DNA of 64,000 bases from contig NZ_JALCZA010000005.1 of the NCBI RefSeq assembly GCF_022690765.1, positions 79,968 to 143,967 of the forward strand, given 5' to 3'. The first letter of the stretch is position 1. Each line of letters starts with the position of its first letter. Of this stretch, positions 57,460 through 64,000 are shown piece after piece. Both the position numbers and the translations under genes were made by a program. The stretch comes from Anaeromyxobacter oryzisoli (lineage in GTDB: Bacteria > Myxococcota > Myxococcia > Myxococcales > Anaeromyxobacteraceae). Below the pieces are notes generated by a model. That model saw only the letters and a program-made list of their open reading frames with translations, searched no databases and was not told where the DNA came from.

Positions 57460-57689
57460 GATTTCACCTCCACCATGATGCCTTCCGCTTCCTTCTTGCG
57501 GAGCGACAGGTAGTAGCTCCGGACGCGCACCTCGATCGGATCGCCGAGCGGCGCGACCTTCTCGACCAGGACCTCGGCGCCTGGGAGGAGCCCCATGTCC
57601 ATGAGTCGCCGCTTCATCGCGCCGGTCGATCCGATCGCCGTGATGCGGCCGGTTTCTCCGACCGCGAGCCTCGCCAGGTTCGTGTTCAC
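57456..57689 (-). CDS. feoA: FeoA family protein (first copy, adjacent to feoB)
   Basis: A 77-residue SH3-like protein with LAVGETGRITAIG, the conserved MKRRLMDMGLLPGAEVLVEKVAPLGDPIEVRVR core and a final GIMVEV. It should bind FeoB in the cytoplasm and modulate iron uptake. It starts inside the stop of the second FeoA gene (ATGA). Confidence 0.92.
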   Translation of the reverse strand: MNTNLARLAVGETGRITAIGSTGAMKRRLMDMGLLPGAEVLVEKVAPLGDPIEVRVRSYYLSLRKKEAEGIMVEVKS

Positions 57690-57919
57690 GCAGTCCTCAC
57701 CTTGATCTTCATGGCCACGCCTCGATCGATCGCGATGCGCGACTCGTCGACCTTCACCAGGAGCGGGCCGGCGCCGTTGTTCAGCATCAGCACGCGCTTG
57801 CCGATCCGAAGGCCCATGTCCTCGGCGCGCGCCGCGCCAGTCTTCTGATCCGCACCCGCGACTGCGACGATCTCCCCGACTTCGCCATCACCCAGGAGCC
57901 CGAGCGGCAGCATCGCCAT
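57686..57919 (-). CDS. FeoA domain protein (second, divergent copy)
   Basis: A 77-residue FeoA-like protein: GLLGDGEVGEIVAVAGADQKTGAARAEDMGLRIGKRVLMLNNGAGPLLVKVDESRIAIDRGVAMKI, hallmarked by EDMGLRIGKRV and VDESRIAIDRG. It is less like classical FeoA than its neighbour. Two FeoA-type genes before one feoB is a known arrangement in several anaerobes; the two may form a heteromeric regulator of FeoB. It lies 8 bases after the barrel-like gene, so all are in one operon. Confidence 0.85.
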   Translation of the reverse strand: MAMLPLGLLGDGEVGEIVAVAGADQKTGAARAEDMGLRIGKRVLMLNNGAGPLLVKVDESRIAIDRGVAMKIKVRTA

Positions 57920-57926
57920 CCCCCAC

Positions 57927-58778
57927 TCACGTCCGGGAGTTCGCCGCCGGTTCGGGCGCGGTGGGGCCCGCGAGGCGGAACGGGTGCTCGAAGCTCAGGT
58001 AGAAGAAGAGGCCGTTGTCGCCGCGGCTCGGCCCGACCCCGATCGGAACGGAGAAGCCCGGCACGATCTGGAGCCCGCCGATGTCGAGCGCGGCGCGCAG
58101 GCCAGGGTTCACGGTCAGGCTCTCGGTGCGGAGGTTCCCGTCGCGCGCGGCGATGTCGGTCGACGAGTACACCGCCTCGACCAGGAAGTTCAGGTTGTGG
58201 TGTGCGAGCCAGATCAGGCTCTGCCCGACCGTGAAGCTGGCCAGGTTGCCGTGACCGAGAGCCGTCTGCGCGGAGGGCACGAACCTGCCGCCGAGGTTCA
58301 CGTGGGACACGAAGCGGTCGGACAGCACGACGCTGAGTGGCAGGTTCACCTCGCCCCCGGCGCCGCCGTTGCCGAGCCCGCGCCGGCCGTCGCCTGTCGG
58401 GAGGACGGCCGAGAGCCGCGGGGCGAACGCCACCGGCGTCTCGCCGCTACCGACCGCCTGCCACCTGTAGTTGAGGAGGACGTCGCCGACGCCGCGCGTG
58501 CCGGGCCCGGCACGCAGGTCGGAGAAGTTGAACGTGACGCTCGCCTGGTGCGTCTGGCCACGGACCGGCCACTCCTCGGTGAAGGAGTAGCCCCACGCGC
58601 CGGTCTCGAGGGATCGATTGAACGTGCTGATGTGCTGAATGACGCCCGGCTCCTGGTTGTAGGCCTCCTCGACGAGGAAGCTGTTGTCCTGGATCGGACC
58701 GTCGCCCGCGGACGCGGCAGCGGGGAGAGAGGCCGAGACGGCCAAGGCGAGAAGGGTGAAGAGTCGGTTCACGGGCAT
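57927..58778 (-). CDS. Putative outer-membrane beta-barrel protein of the feo operon (MetA-pathway/transporter-like)
   Basis: The 283-residue product has a signal peptide (LALAVSASLPAAASA), then alternating amphipathic strands such as GVGDVLLNYRWQAV, FAPRLSAVLPTGDGRRGLGNGG and LQIVPGFSVPIGVGPSRGDNGLFFYLSFEHPF, resembling the family annotated as putative transporter/MetA-pathway of phenol degradation. It is the first gene behind the Fur box, so it is expected to be iron-regulated. It may be an outer-membrane channel for Fe(II) or a chelate; that role is inferred from context only. Confidence 0.72.
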   Translation of the reverse strand: MPVNRLFTLLALAVSASLPAAASAGDGPIQDNSFLVEEAYNQEPGVIQHISTFNRSLETGAWGYSFTEEWPVRGQTHQASVTFNFSDLRAGPGTRGVGDVLLNYRWQAVGSGETPVAFAPRLSAVLPTGDGRRGLGNGGAGGEVNLPLSVVLSDRFVSHVNLGGRFVPSAQTALGHGNLASFTVGQSLIWLAHHNLNFLVEAVYSSTDIAARDGNLRTESLTVNPGLRAALDIGGLQIVPGFSVPIGVGPSRGDNGLFFYLSFEHPFRLAGPTAPEPAANSRT

Positions 58779-59184
58779 GCTGGGCTCCCTGCGTTTCGAG
58801 TGGGCCGGCGTGTGGGGGCGGCGGCGGGATCGCATCAACGATTCTGACAGTCACTTTCATTATCAGGACGACGAGGGGCGATCCTTGACCGCGGTCAACG
58901 GTGCGCAGGAGCGCGACGCGCGCGAAGGCTCGATCGCGCGCGAGCGACGGAGGCGGACGCTGGCTCTGCGTGCGGCGCCTGCCGGCTCGCCGATCGCGCG
59001 GATTCACGCTGGCGAACGCTCGGATCCTGCAGCAGGCGGCAACGTCCGAAAGGCCGGCGGCGTCCTCGTCGAGGCCGCCTGATCGGGAAGGAGCCCAGCG
59101 CCCCGTCCGCTGGTGGTCCGGGGCGACGCGTCCGCGTGGAAACTCGCTCACCGCTGCGGTACGGTGCCCTCCTCGAGGTTGCCC
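58779..59184. other. Divergent regulatory region between feo operon and fur
   Basis: These 406 bases separate the divergent feo and fur genes. They contain the Fur box listed separately, set in a locally AT-richer patch (about 58838-58868) that should include the feo promoter. No gene is supported; the frames crossing it have arginine/alanine-rich composition typical of shadows. The start of fur itself is uncertain within the right end. Confidence 0.5.
58844..58866 (-). promoter_or_regulatory. Fur box upstream of the feo operon
   Basis: On the minus strand, GATAATGAAAGTGACTGTC agrees with the classical Fur consensus GATAATGATAATCATTATC at 14 of 19 positions by my count, and the flanks extend it to an imperfect palindrome (CTGA...TCAG). 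It lies about 65 bases before the start of the first feo-operon gene and between that operon and the fur gene. Binding by iron-loaded Fur would repress iron uptake. Confidence 0.75.
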
Positions 59185-59691
59185 GTGCCGCGTTCTCCCG
59201 CCACCCCGCCCCGACCCGCCCGATCTGCGCCGGAGAAGGACGTCTCGGCGCGCGTGTCAGCGCTCTCTGCCCGCCTGAAGGCGCGGGGTCTCAAGCATTC
59301 GGCCGTGCGCGACGTGATCCTCGACGAGTTCTTCCGCGCCGGGACCCACGTCTCCATCGAGCAGCTCCTCGAGCGCGTGCGCAAGCGGGAGCCGGCGACG
59401 GGCTACTCCACGGTCTACCGGACGCTCCGGCTCCTGGTCGAGAGCGGCGACGCGACCGAGCGGGACTTCGGTGGCGCGCATGCTCTGTTCGAGCCCGCGG
59501 ATTCGCACCACCACGATCATGTCGTCTGCGTCGAGTGCGGGGCGGTCCGGGAGTTCGAGGAGAAGGCGATCGAGGAGCTCCAGGAGAAGGTCGCCCGGCG
59601 GCTCGGATTCCGGATCACGTCTCATCGACTCGAGCTGTACGGCCTGTGCTCGTCATGTGCGGCGGCGGGACGTGCCGGGCGGGCCCCGTAA
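59185..59691 (+). CDS. fur: Ferric uptake regulator, Fur family
   Basis: The 168-residue protein has the Fur winged helix (KHSAVRDVILDEFFRAGTHVSIEQLLERV, GYSTVYRTLRLLVESG), the metal-binding run SHHHDHVVCVECGAVREFEE and a second Cys pair CSSC near the end. This fits Fur rather than Zur or PerR, although the metal is not proven. The GTG start has GAGG six bases upstream; a GTG at 59164 is possible. It is divergent from the feo operon and its Fur box. Confidence 0.87.
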   Translation: MPRSPATPPRPARSAPEKDVSARVSALSARLKARGLKHSAVRDVILDEFFRAGTHVSIEQLLERVRKREPATGYSTVYRTLRLLVESGDATERDFGGAHALFEPADSHHHDHVVCVECGAVREFEEKAIEELQEKVARRLGFRITSHRLELYGLCSSCAAAGRAGRAP

Positions 59692-60090
59692 GTCCGTCGC
59701 GGCTCCGATCATCAGACCTCGGTTCCGCTCGCCGCGGTGTGGGAGGCGCCGGACGGAGCCACCCTCCAGGCGCCCGCGGAGCGGCTCCTCGGAGGGTGCT
59801 CCGAGCTTCTCGGGGTGTTCCCGACGTTCGTCGGCGAGGACGCGGGCGCCTGAGTTCGGCCTCCGCTCGTAGGCCGCGCTCGCGCTCCGCGTCCGCGCTG
59901 CGGCAACTGGCCGCACACCGGCCCTCCCGGAGCCGGGCACGTCGGCGAGGTCGGGTGCGCGCATCCGAACGCTGCGCCGCCCATCCGTTCCCACCCCCGG
60001 CCGTTCACGGTCCCGTAGGATTGCGGGGCCGGCGCGTCCCCGAGCGTCGGCGCGCGGTTCGAGGAGAGCGACGGCGACCTCGAGGACTCC
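59692..60090. other. Intergenic region between fur and nrfH
   Basis: No gene is supported in these 399 bases. The stretch should hold the nrfHA promoter, but I saw no FNR-type (TTGAT-N4-ATCAA) or other known nitrogen-oxide operator. A purine-rich GAGGAGAGCGACGG segment near the end is far from the ATG; the closer CTCGAGGACTCC probably serves as the nrfH ribosome site. Confidence 0.5.
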
Positions 60091-60546
60091 ATGACGACGA
60101 GCCGCGGCACGACCCTTCTCCCGATCCCGCTCACGCTGGCCGCGGTCGCTGGCGTCGCCCTCGGCATGGGCGCCTACGCCTTCCAGTACGCGAAGGGCTC
60201 CTCGTACGTCGGCAACGATCCCGCGACGTGCGCCAACTGCCACGTGATGGCGAGCCACTACGCGGGCTGGCAGGCCGCGCCGCACCACCGCGTGGCGACC
60301 TGCAACGACTGCCACACGCCCGCCGGCCCGATCTCGAAGTACGTGGTGAAGGCGCTGAACGGGTACCACCACTCCATGGCGTTCACCCTCGGCGGCTACC
60401 CCGACGTGATCCGCGCGCGGCCAGAGAGCAGCGCCGTCGTCGAGGCGAACTGCCGCCGCTGCCACGCAGCCCTCGTCGAGAACGTCGCGCACGGCGAGGG
60501 CGTCTCCTGCGTCCGCTGTCACGCCTCCGTCGGCCACCTTCGCTGA
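60091..60546 (+). CDS. nrfH: Cytochrome c nitrite reductase small subunit NrfH
   Basis: The 151-residue protein has one N-terminal membrane helix (LPIPLTLAAVAGVALGMGAYAF) and four haem sites CANCH, CNDCH, CRRCH and CVRCH, with VMASHYAGWQ after the first, as in NrfH/NapC quinol dehydrogenases. It oxidises menaquinol in the inner membrane and feeds electrons to NrfA. It is 45 bases upstream of nrfA, forming an nrfHA operon. Confidence 0.93.
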   Translation: MTTSRGTTLLPIPLTLAAVAGVALGMGAYAFQYAKGSSYVGNDPATCANCHVMASHYAGWQAAPHHRVATCNDCHTPAGPISKYVVKALNGYHHSMAFTLGGYPDVIRARPESSAVVEANCRRCHAALVENVAHGEGVSCVRCHASVGHLR

Positions 60547-60591
60547 TCCACTCCTCACGCTGCACCGCACCTCAGCAGAAGGAGCAACGTC

Positions 60592-62280
60592 ATGTCCGCC
60601 GCCCCACAGCCCCAGCCGCAGCGCGGGCTCCTCGTCGCGCTCGTCGTCGGCGTCTTCGCCCTCGTGGCGGTCGGCGTCGCCGCGCTGCTCGTCAACGTCG
60701 CCGAGCGCAAGGAGCAGGCGAAGTACGCGTACGTCAAGCTCGTCGAGGTCACCGAGAACGACACGGACCCGGCCAAGTGGGGCAACAACTGGCCCCGCGA
60801 GTACGACGGCTACAGGCGCACCGCGGAGCCGACCAGCACGAAGTACGGCGGCGCCGCCGGCGCGAGCGAGAGCCAGCCCGCGCCGGAGAAGGCGGACCGC
60901 GATCCCTGGCTGAAGCGGATCTTCGCCGGCTACCTGTTCGCGGTGGACTACCGCGACCGGCGCGGCCACGCCTTCATGCTCACCGACCAGGAGAAGACGA
61001 AGCGGAACGTGCCCGCCGAGGGGAAGCAGTCCGGCAACTGCCTCCACTGCCACGGCTCGATCACGCCGCTCTACCGGAAGCTCGGGAAGGAGGCCGCGCC
61101 GCAGGCGAGCGAGGCCGAGCAGCTCCAGGCCGGCCTCGCCCAGGTCGGGGAGATGGGCTACTGGGACGCGCACAAGGCGCTGGAGCAGATCTCCCCCGGC
61201 GGCAAGGCGCACCCCGTCTCCTGCGTGGACTGCCACGACCCGCAGTCGATGGAGCTCCGGGTGACGCGCCCGGGCTTCATCGCCGGGATCCAGAAGCTCG
61301 CCGCCTCGAGCGCGGACGTCTCGCACCTCCCCTCGATCGAGCGCTGGCGCAAGGGCGACCGCGCGCGGCCCTACGATCCGAACCGCGACGGCACGCGCCA
61401 GGAGAAGCGCTCGTACGTCTGCGGCCAGTGCCACGTCGAGTACTTCTGCGGCAAGGGGATGACCCTGCTCTTCCCGTGGGGCGAGGGGCTCGAGGCCGAG
61501 CAGATGGAGCACCTGTACGACGGGATGCAGGTGAAGGGCGAGCGCTTCAAGGACTGGACCCACGCCGAGACCGGCTTCGAGCTCCTGAAGGCGCAGCACC
61601 CCGAGTTCGAGATGTGGAGCCAGGGCATCCACGCGCGGAGCGGCGTGTCCTGCCCGGACTGCCACATGCCCTACAAGCGCGAGGGCGCGCAGAAGATCTC
61701 GGAGCACTGGGTGCGCAGCCCGCTCCTCGAGCTGAACCGGTCCTGCGCCGGGTGCCACCCGTACGGCGACGACGAGCTCAAGGCGCGCGTCCTCGGGATC
61801 CAGGACCGCCACTTCGCGCTCCTCACCCGCGCCGGGAAGGCCGCCGTGGGGATGATCGACGCGATCGTCGCGGTCCGGAGGCCCTACGACGGCGAGGCCC
61901 GCGAGGCGGCGGCCGCGAAGGCGAGGGCGACGCTCGAGAAGCAGGAGGCCTTCCTGAAGCTGCCGAAGGACGAGCAGGACAAGAAGCTTGCCGCGGAGAC
62001 GAAGGCGAACCTCCTCGCAGCCTGGCGCGAGGTCGTGAAGAGGACGCCTGCGCTCCAGGAGCTCGAGGAGCTGCAGCGCGCCGCGCAATGGCGCCTCGAC
62101 CTGGTGGCCGCCGAGAACTCGATGGGCTTCCACGCGCCGCAGGAGATGGCGCGCCTGCTCGGCGAGTCGATCGACCTGTCGCGCCAGGCCGAGGTGAAGG
62201 CGGCGCAGCTCACCGGCGGCAAGCTCGCGCTCGCTCCGGCGGGCTCGTCCACGGCCGTGGTCGCCGGGGGCGCGAAGTAG
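60592..62280 (+). CDS. nrfA: Ammonia-forming cytochrome c nitrite reductase NrfA with CXXCH active-site haem
   Basis: The 562-residue enzyme has an N-terminal membrane or signal segment (GLLVALVVGVFALVAVGVAALLV) and five haem motifs in NrfA order: CLHCH (150-154), CVDCH, CGQCH, CPDCH and CAGCH. Catalytic-site elements are present: CGQCHVEYFC with the Tyr next to haem 3 and GIHARSGVSCPDCHMPY with the distal His. The first haem motif is normally CXXCK with lysine as ligand; here it is CXXCH, as in a subgroup of NrfA proteins. It reduces nitrite to ammonium in the periplasm using electrons from NrfH. Confidence 0.93.
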   Translation: MSAAPQPQPQRGLLVALVVGVFALVAVGVAALLVNVAERKEQAKYAYVKLVEVTENDTDPAKWGNNWPREYDGYRRTAEPTSTKYGGAAGASESQPAPEKADRDPWLKRIFAGYLFAVDYRDRRGHAFMLTDQEKTKRNVPAEGKQSGNCLHCHGSITPLYRKLGKEAAPQASEAEQLQAGLAQVGEMGYWDAHKALEQISPGGKAHPVSCVDCHDPQSMELRVTRPGFIAGIQKLAASSADVSHLPSIERWRKGDRARPYDPNRDGTRQEKRSYVCGQCHVEYFCGKGMTLLFPWGEGLEAEQMEHLYDGMQVKGERFKDWTHAETGFELLKAQHPEFEMWSQGIHARSGVSCPDCHMPYKREGAQKISEHWVRSPLLELNRSCAGCHPYGDDELKARVLGIQDRHFALLTRAGKAAVGMIDAIVAVRRPYDGEAREAAAAKARATLEKQEAFLKLPKDEQDKKLAAETKANLLAAWREVVKRTPALQELEELQRAAQWRLDLVAAENSMGFHAPQEMARLLGESIDLSRQAEVKAAQLTGGKLALAPAGSSTAVVAGGAK

Positions 62281-62309
62281 CCCGACGAAGACGAAGCGAC
62301 CGCCCCGCA

Positions 62310-62341
62310 CCGCCCGCGCCGGCTCCGGCTGGTGCGGGCGG
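62310..62341 (+). terminator. Hairpin downstream of nrfA
   Basis: CCGCCCGC and GCGGGCGG pair around a GC-rich loop that can itself pair in part, 30 bases after the nrfA stop. No T tract is present. It could act for nrfHA and, from the other side, for the lipoprotein genes that converge on it. Confidence 0.35.
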
Positions 62342-62526
62342 CGGTGCCGGGCGACGCAGGCGGCCCTGCCGACAGCGGCCGGGCTCGATGAGCGGCGCTC
62401 CCGTGCCGAGCTCGGCAGCCTTCGGCGCTCGAAAGCGCTCGGTATTGGAGCTCGGCAGTCGCCGCGCCGCCGAGGATACGCGCCAGGACAGCAAGCGTTC
62501 GCCGCCGTCGGGTGGCTGCAGCGCCG

Positions 62527-62901
62527 TCACTTGGGCGGCGACAGCTTGATCACTGTCGCCCAGACGTGCAGGTGGCTCATCTCGGCCACCGACGTCTGGA
62601 GGTGGTCGTCGATGACGACGCCATCTCCCCCGAGGGCACACGCCTTCTTCTTCAGCTCCGCGTACCCCTCGTGCTCGAGCGTGGCGGTCCCGCCGAAGAG
62701 GCGGTTCTGCGCGATGTGCGACTCGACCTTCCCGAGGGTCTCGAAGGGGACGCTCGGCTTCTCGGCCTCGAAGAACCGGATCTCGCAGTTCTCCTCCCGC
62801 GCCGCGCGGGCGGCCGTCGTGGGATCGACGCGCGTGGTCGTGGCGCACGCCGCCGTGACGGCGGCGAGCGCCAGGATGGCCCTACGCAGGGACGCGCTCA
62901 C
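62527..62901 (-). CDS. Small lipoprotein of unknown function (downstream of pair)
   Basis: The 124-residue product has a lipoprotein signal with Cys19 in VTAAC, then a mixed alpha/beta domain: CEIRFFEAEKPSVPFETLGKV, AELKKKACALGGDGVVIDDHLQ and a final VWATVIKL. The pattern of a short sheet with a conserved ALGGDGV turn resembles small exported DUF-type proteins whose function I cannot name. Its GTG start overlaps the stop of the upstream lipoprotein gene (GTGA), so the two are co-translated. Confidence 0.7.
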   Translation of the reverse strand: MSASLRRAILALAAVTAACATTTRVDPTTAARAAREENCEIRFFEAEKPSVPFETLGKVESHIAQNRLFGGTATLEHEGYAELKKKACALGGDGVVIDDHLQTSVAEMSHLHVWATVIKLSPPK

Positions 62902-63359
62902 TTCTTCGTGGCCAGCTCGACCATCTTGTCGACGATCTCGCACGACCAGCCCCGCTGGCCTGCGCCGCCCACGAACCCGGTCTTGGTCGCCGCGGTGACG
63001 AAGGTCTGCGACGCGTCCACCGCCTTCCACGTCACCATCAGCTCCTCGCCGCCACTGCCGACGAACACGCCGACGTGCCGGTTGCGCTGGGCCGCGATGG
63101 ACCCGTCGGTGGCGGCGGTCACGGTCGAGTCCAGAGCCGCGACGACCTTGCCCGCGATGTCCTGGGTCCGCGGCGCGTCCGCGCCGAGCAGCACCGCGGA
63201 GTCGTAGCAGCCTTCGTCCTTCACCGGGACGTTCAGCTCGTAGGCGTCGGTCTTGTACGCGTGCGTGGTGGTCAGCGTCCCGGCGCAGCCGGCAAACGCG
63301 AGCACACCGAGCAGCAGGCCCACGCGGACGGTAGCGGGGACGGAGTGCGGTCCAGGCAT
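62898..63359 (-). CDS. Lipoprotein of unknown function (first of pair)
   Basis: The 153-residue product has a lipoprotein signal with Cys25 in LAFAGC, followed by a compact domain containing TDAYELNVPVKDEGCYDSAVLLGADAP, hallmarks EGCYDSAVLL and RNRHVGVFVGSGGEELMVTWKAV, and a C-terminal WSCEIVDKMVELATKK. Two cysteines in the mature part could form a disulfide. I do not recognise the family. The ATG at 63359 was preferred because it starts the signal peptide; the frame is open further upstream without such sequence. Confidence 0.7.
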   Translation of the reverse strand: MPGPHSVPATVRVGLLLGVLAFAGCAGTLTTTHAYKTDAYELNVPVKDEGCYDSAVLLGADAPRTQDIAGKVVAALDSTVTAATDGSIAAQRNRHVGVFVGSGGEELMVTWKAVDASQTFVTAATKTGFVGGAGQRGWSCEIVDKMVELATKK

Positions 63360-64000
63360 GTCGAGTTCCCCCAGGTGATTTGGTGAATTCCGCGAGCGGA
63401 GGCGATGGACACGCGAGGACCACCGCACCGCTCGTCGCACTGAAACTATACGTGACGGGCCATCGGTCGCCTACAGGATCCTTCCAATCCCTGGCGACAC
63501 GACGTGAAGTCGCGACCTCGCGGGTTCGGCTCGCGTGCGGGTTCGGGCTCGTGCCGATTGGAGAAGGCCCGGTCGCGAAGCGAAGCGCGCGAGGTCACGG
63601 GCCCCGCGCAGCGGAGGTGGGGCCCCGACGCCCTTCGACTGGCTCAGGGCGGCGGGGCGGAGGCGCAGCCTCCGGTGTCTAAACCGTCGCGGGGTGGAGG
63701 GACCCCGCCGCAGGCCTGATCATTCATCACATCGTCCCAGTCCCGCATCCGCTCCGCGAGGCGTTTCGTGCTGGGGGGCCGCAAGTACGAGCGCACTTGC
63801 ACGGCGAGCGTGGACTGGCTCGGGAAGGAGGTAGAGGCCGGAGCGTCGCCCCCGGGCGGGGACCGGAGTGACAAGATCGGCCCCGAAGAAGCCCGTGCTT
63901 CACCGGCATGATGGAGGCGTTCGCCGCGGCTCTCGACCGGTCCACCGTCGTGGGGGGCGACAGGAGAGCTGGAGCAGTCCGGTGGCCGGCCGTCGATCCC
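63360..64000. other. Right-end region without a supported gene
   Basis: No convincing gene was found in the last 641 bases. The segment 63630-63720 contains the interspersed-repeat-like word CCCTTCGACTGGCTCAGGG and GC-rich inverted words (GGAGGCGCAGCCTCC). A plus-strand stretch about 63720-63906 (LGGRKYERTCTASVDWLGKEVEAG) is open but short and startless. A pair of ATG codons at 63908 and 63911 opens a frame to the edge, with no ribosome site, so it is not called. Confidence 0.45.

Noticed and set aside
59692..60090. FNR- or NsrR-type operator before nrfHA
   Set aside because: No sequence close to the known consensus motifs was found on either strand.
63908..64000. Start of a gene running off the right edge (MMEAFAAALDRSTVV)
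   Set aside because: Only about 30 codons are visible, there is no ribosome site and composition is uninformative.

Overview
This window is very GC-rich chromosomal DNA (mostly G or C at third codon positions). Its gene content points to an anaerobic or respiratory member of the Myxococcota, most like Anaeromyxobacter. The evidence is a TIGR02265/DUF2378-type protein (a family described as restricted to myxobacteria), a nine-haem cytochrome c beside a Rieske/cytochrome b pair, a NrfHA ammonifying nitrite reductase, ferrous iron uptake, and menaquinone synthesis by the futalosine route. No phage, insertion sequence or CRISPR array was seen. Genus assignment is inference.

Layout. Positions 1-5600 hold most of a very large secreted lipoprotein protease (subtilase plus CARDB-type repeats) that runs off the left edge. 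5949-11068 carries an aminotransferase, a PAS/GAF histidine kinase, a methyltransferase and the TIGR02265 protein. 11213-14027 is a three-gene quinol-oxidising complex (Rieske, cytochrome b, nonahaem cytochrome c). 14211-23710 is a mixed metabolic block: a HIBADH-type dehydrogenase, MsrA, glucan phosphorylase, a GerW-like protein, two alpha/beta hydrolases, a frameshifted AraC regulator, a PPOX protein and a SEC-C protein. After a gene-poor stretch (23711-24391) comes a secreted TPR/carboxypeptidase-regulatory-like protein whose signal peptide is out of frame, then tRNA-Gly(CCC). 27678-32946 is housekeeping: a sulfite-oxidase-like enzyme, a zinc-ribbon protein, hisG, murA, prmC and prfA.

34646-43295 is a tightly packed, translationally coupled menaquinone operon on the minus strand: ubiD-like, ubiE/menG, ubiX-like, mqnE, an mqnA-mqnC fusion, an amidohydrolase (probable aminofutalosine deaminase), a UbiA prenyltransferase and a GbsR/MarR-like regulator. 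A polyprenyl diphosphate synthase at 48894-49940 would supply the side chain. Both transcription units have the same perfect palindrome, TTCAA-N6-TTGAA, 20-30 bases upstream of the start codon. This candidate operator joining head-group and tail synthesis is the most interesting signal in the window. mqnB and mqnD are not here.

50355-54812 carries an FG-GAP lipoprotein, truA (flanked on both sides by odd low-complexity repeats) and asd. 55028-59691 is a Fur-controlled feo cluster (barrel-like protein, two feoA, feoB, a small Cys-rich membrane protein) divergent from fur. 60091-62280 is nrfHA, in which the active-site haem motif of NrfA is CXXCH instead of CXXCK. Two small overlapping lipoprotein genes follow, and the right end shows no supported gene.

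Functionally, menaquinone made by the mqn operon would feed electrons to the Rieske/cyt b/nonahaem complex and to NrfH/NrfA, so the window couples quinone synthesis with the enzymes that use it. Two genes carry single-base deletions in or beside short G/C runs (AraC at about 20848, the signal peptide at about 24448), which may be sequencing errors or real mutations.
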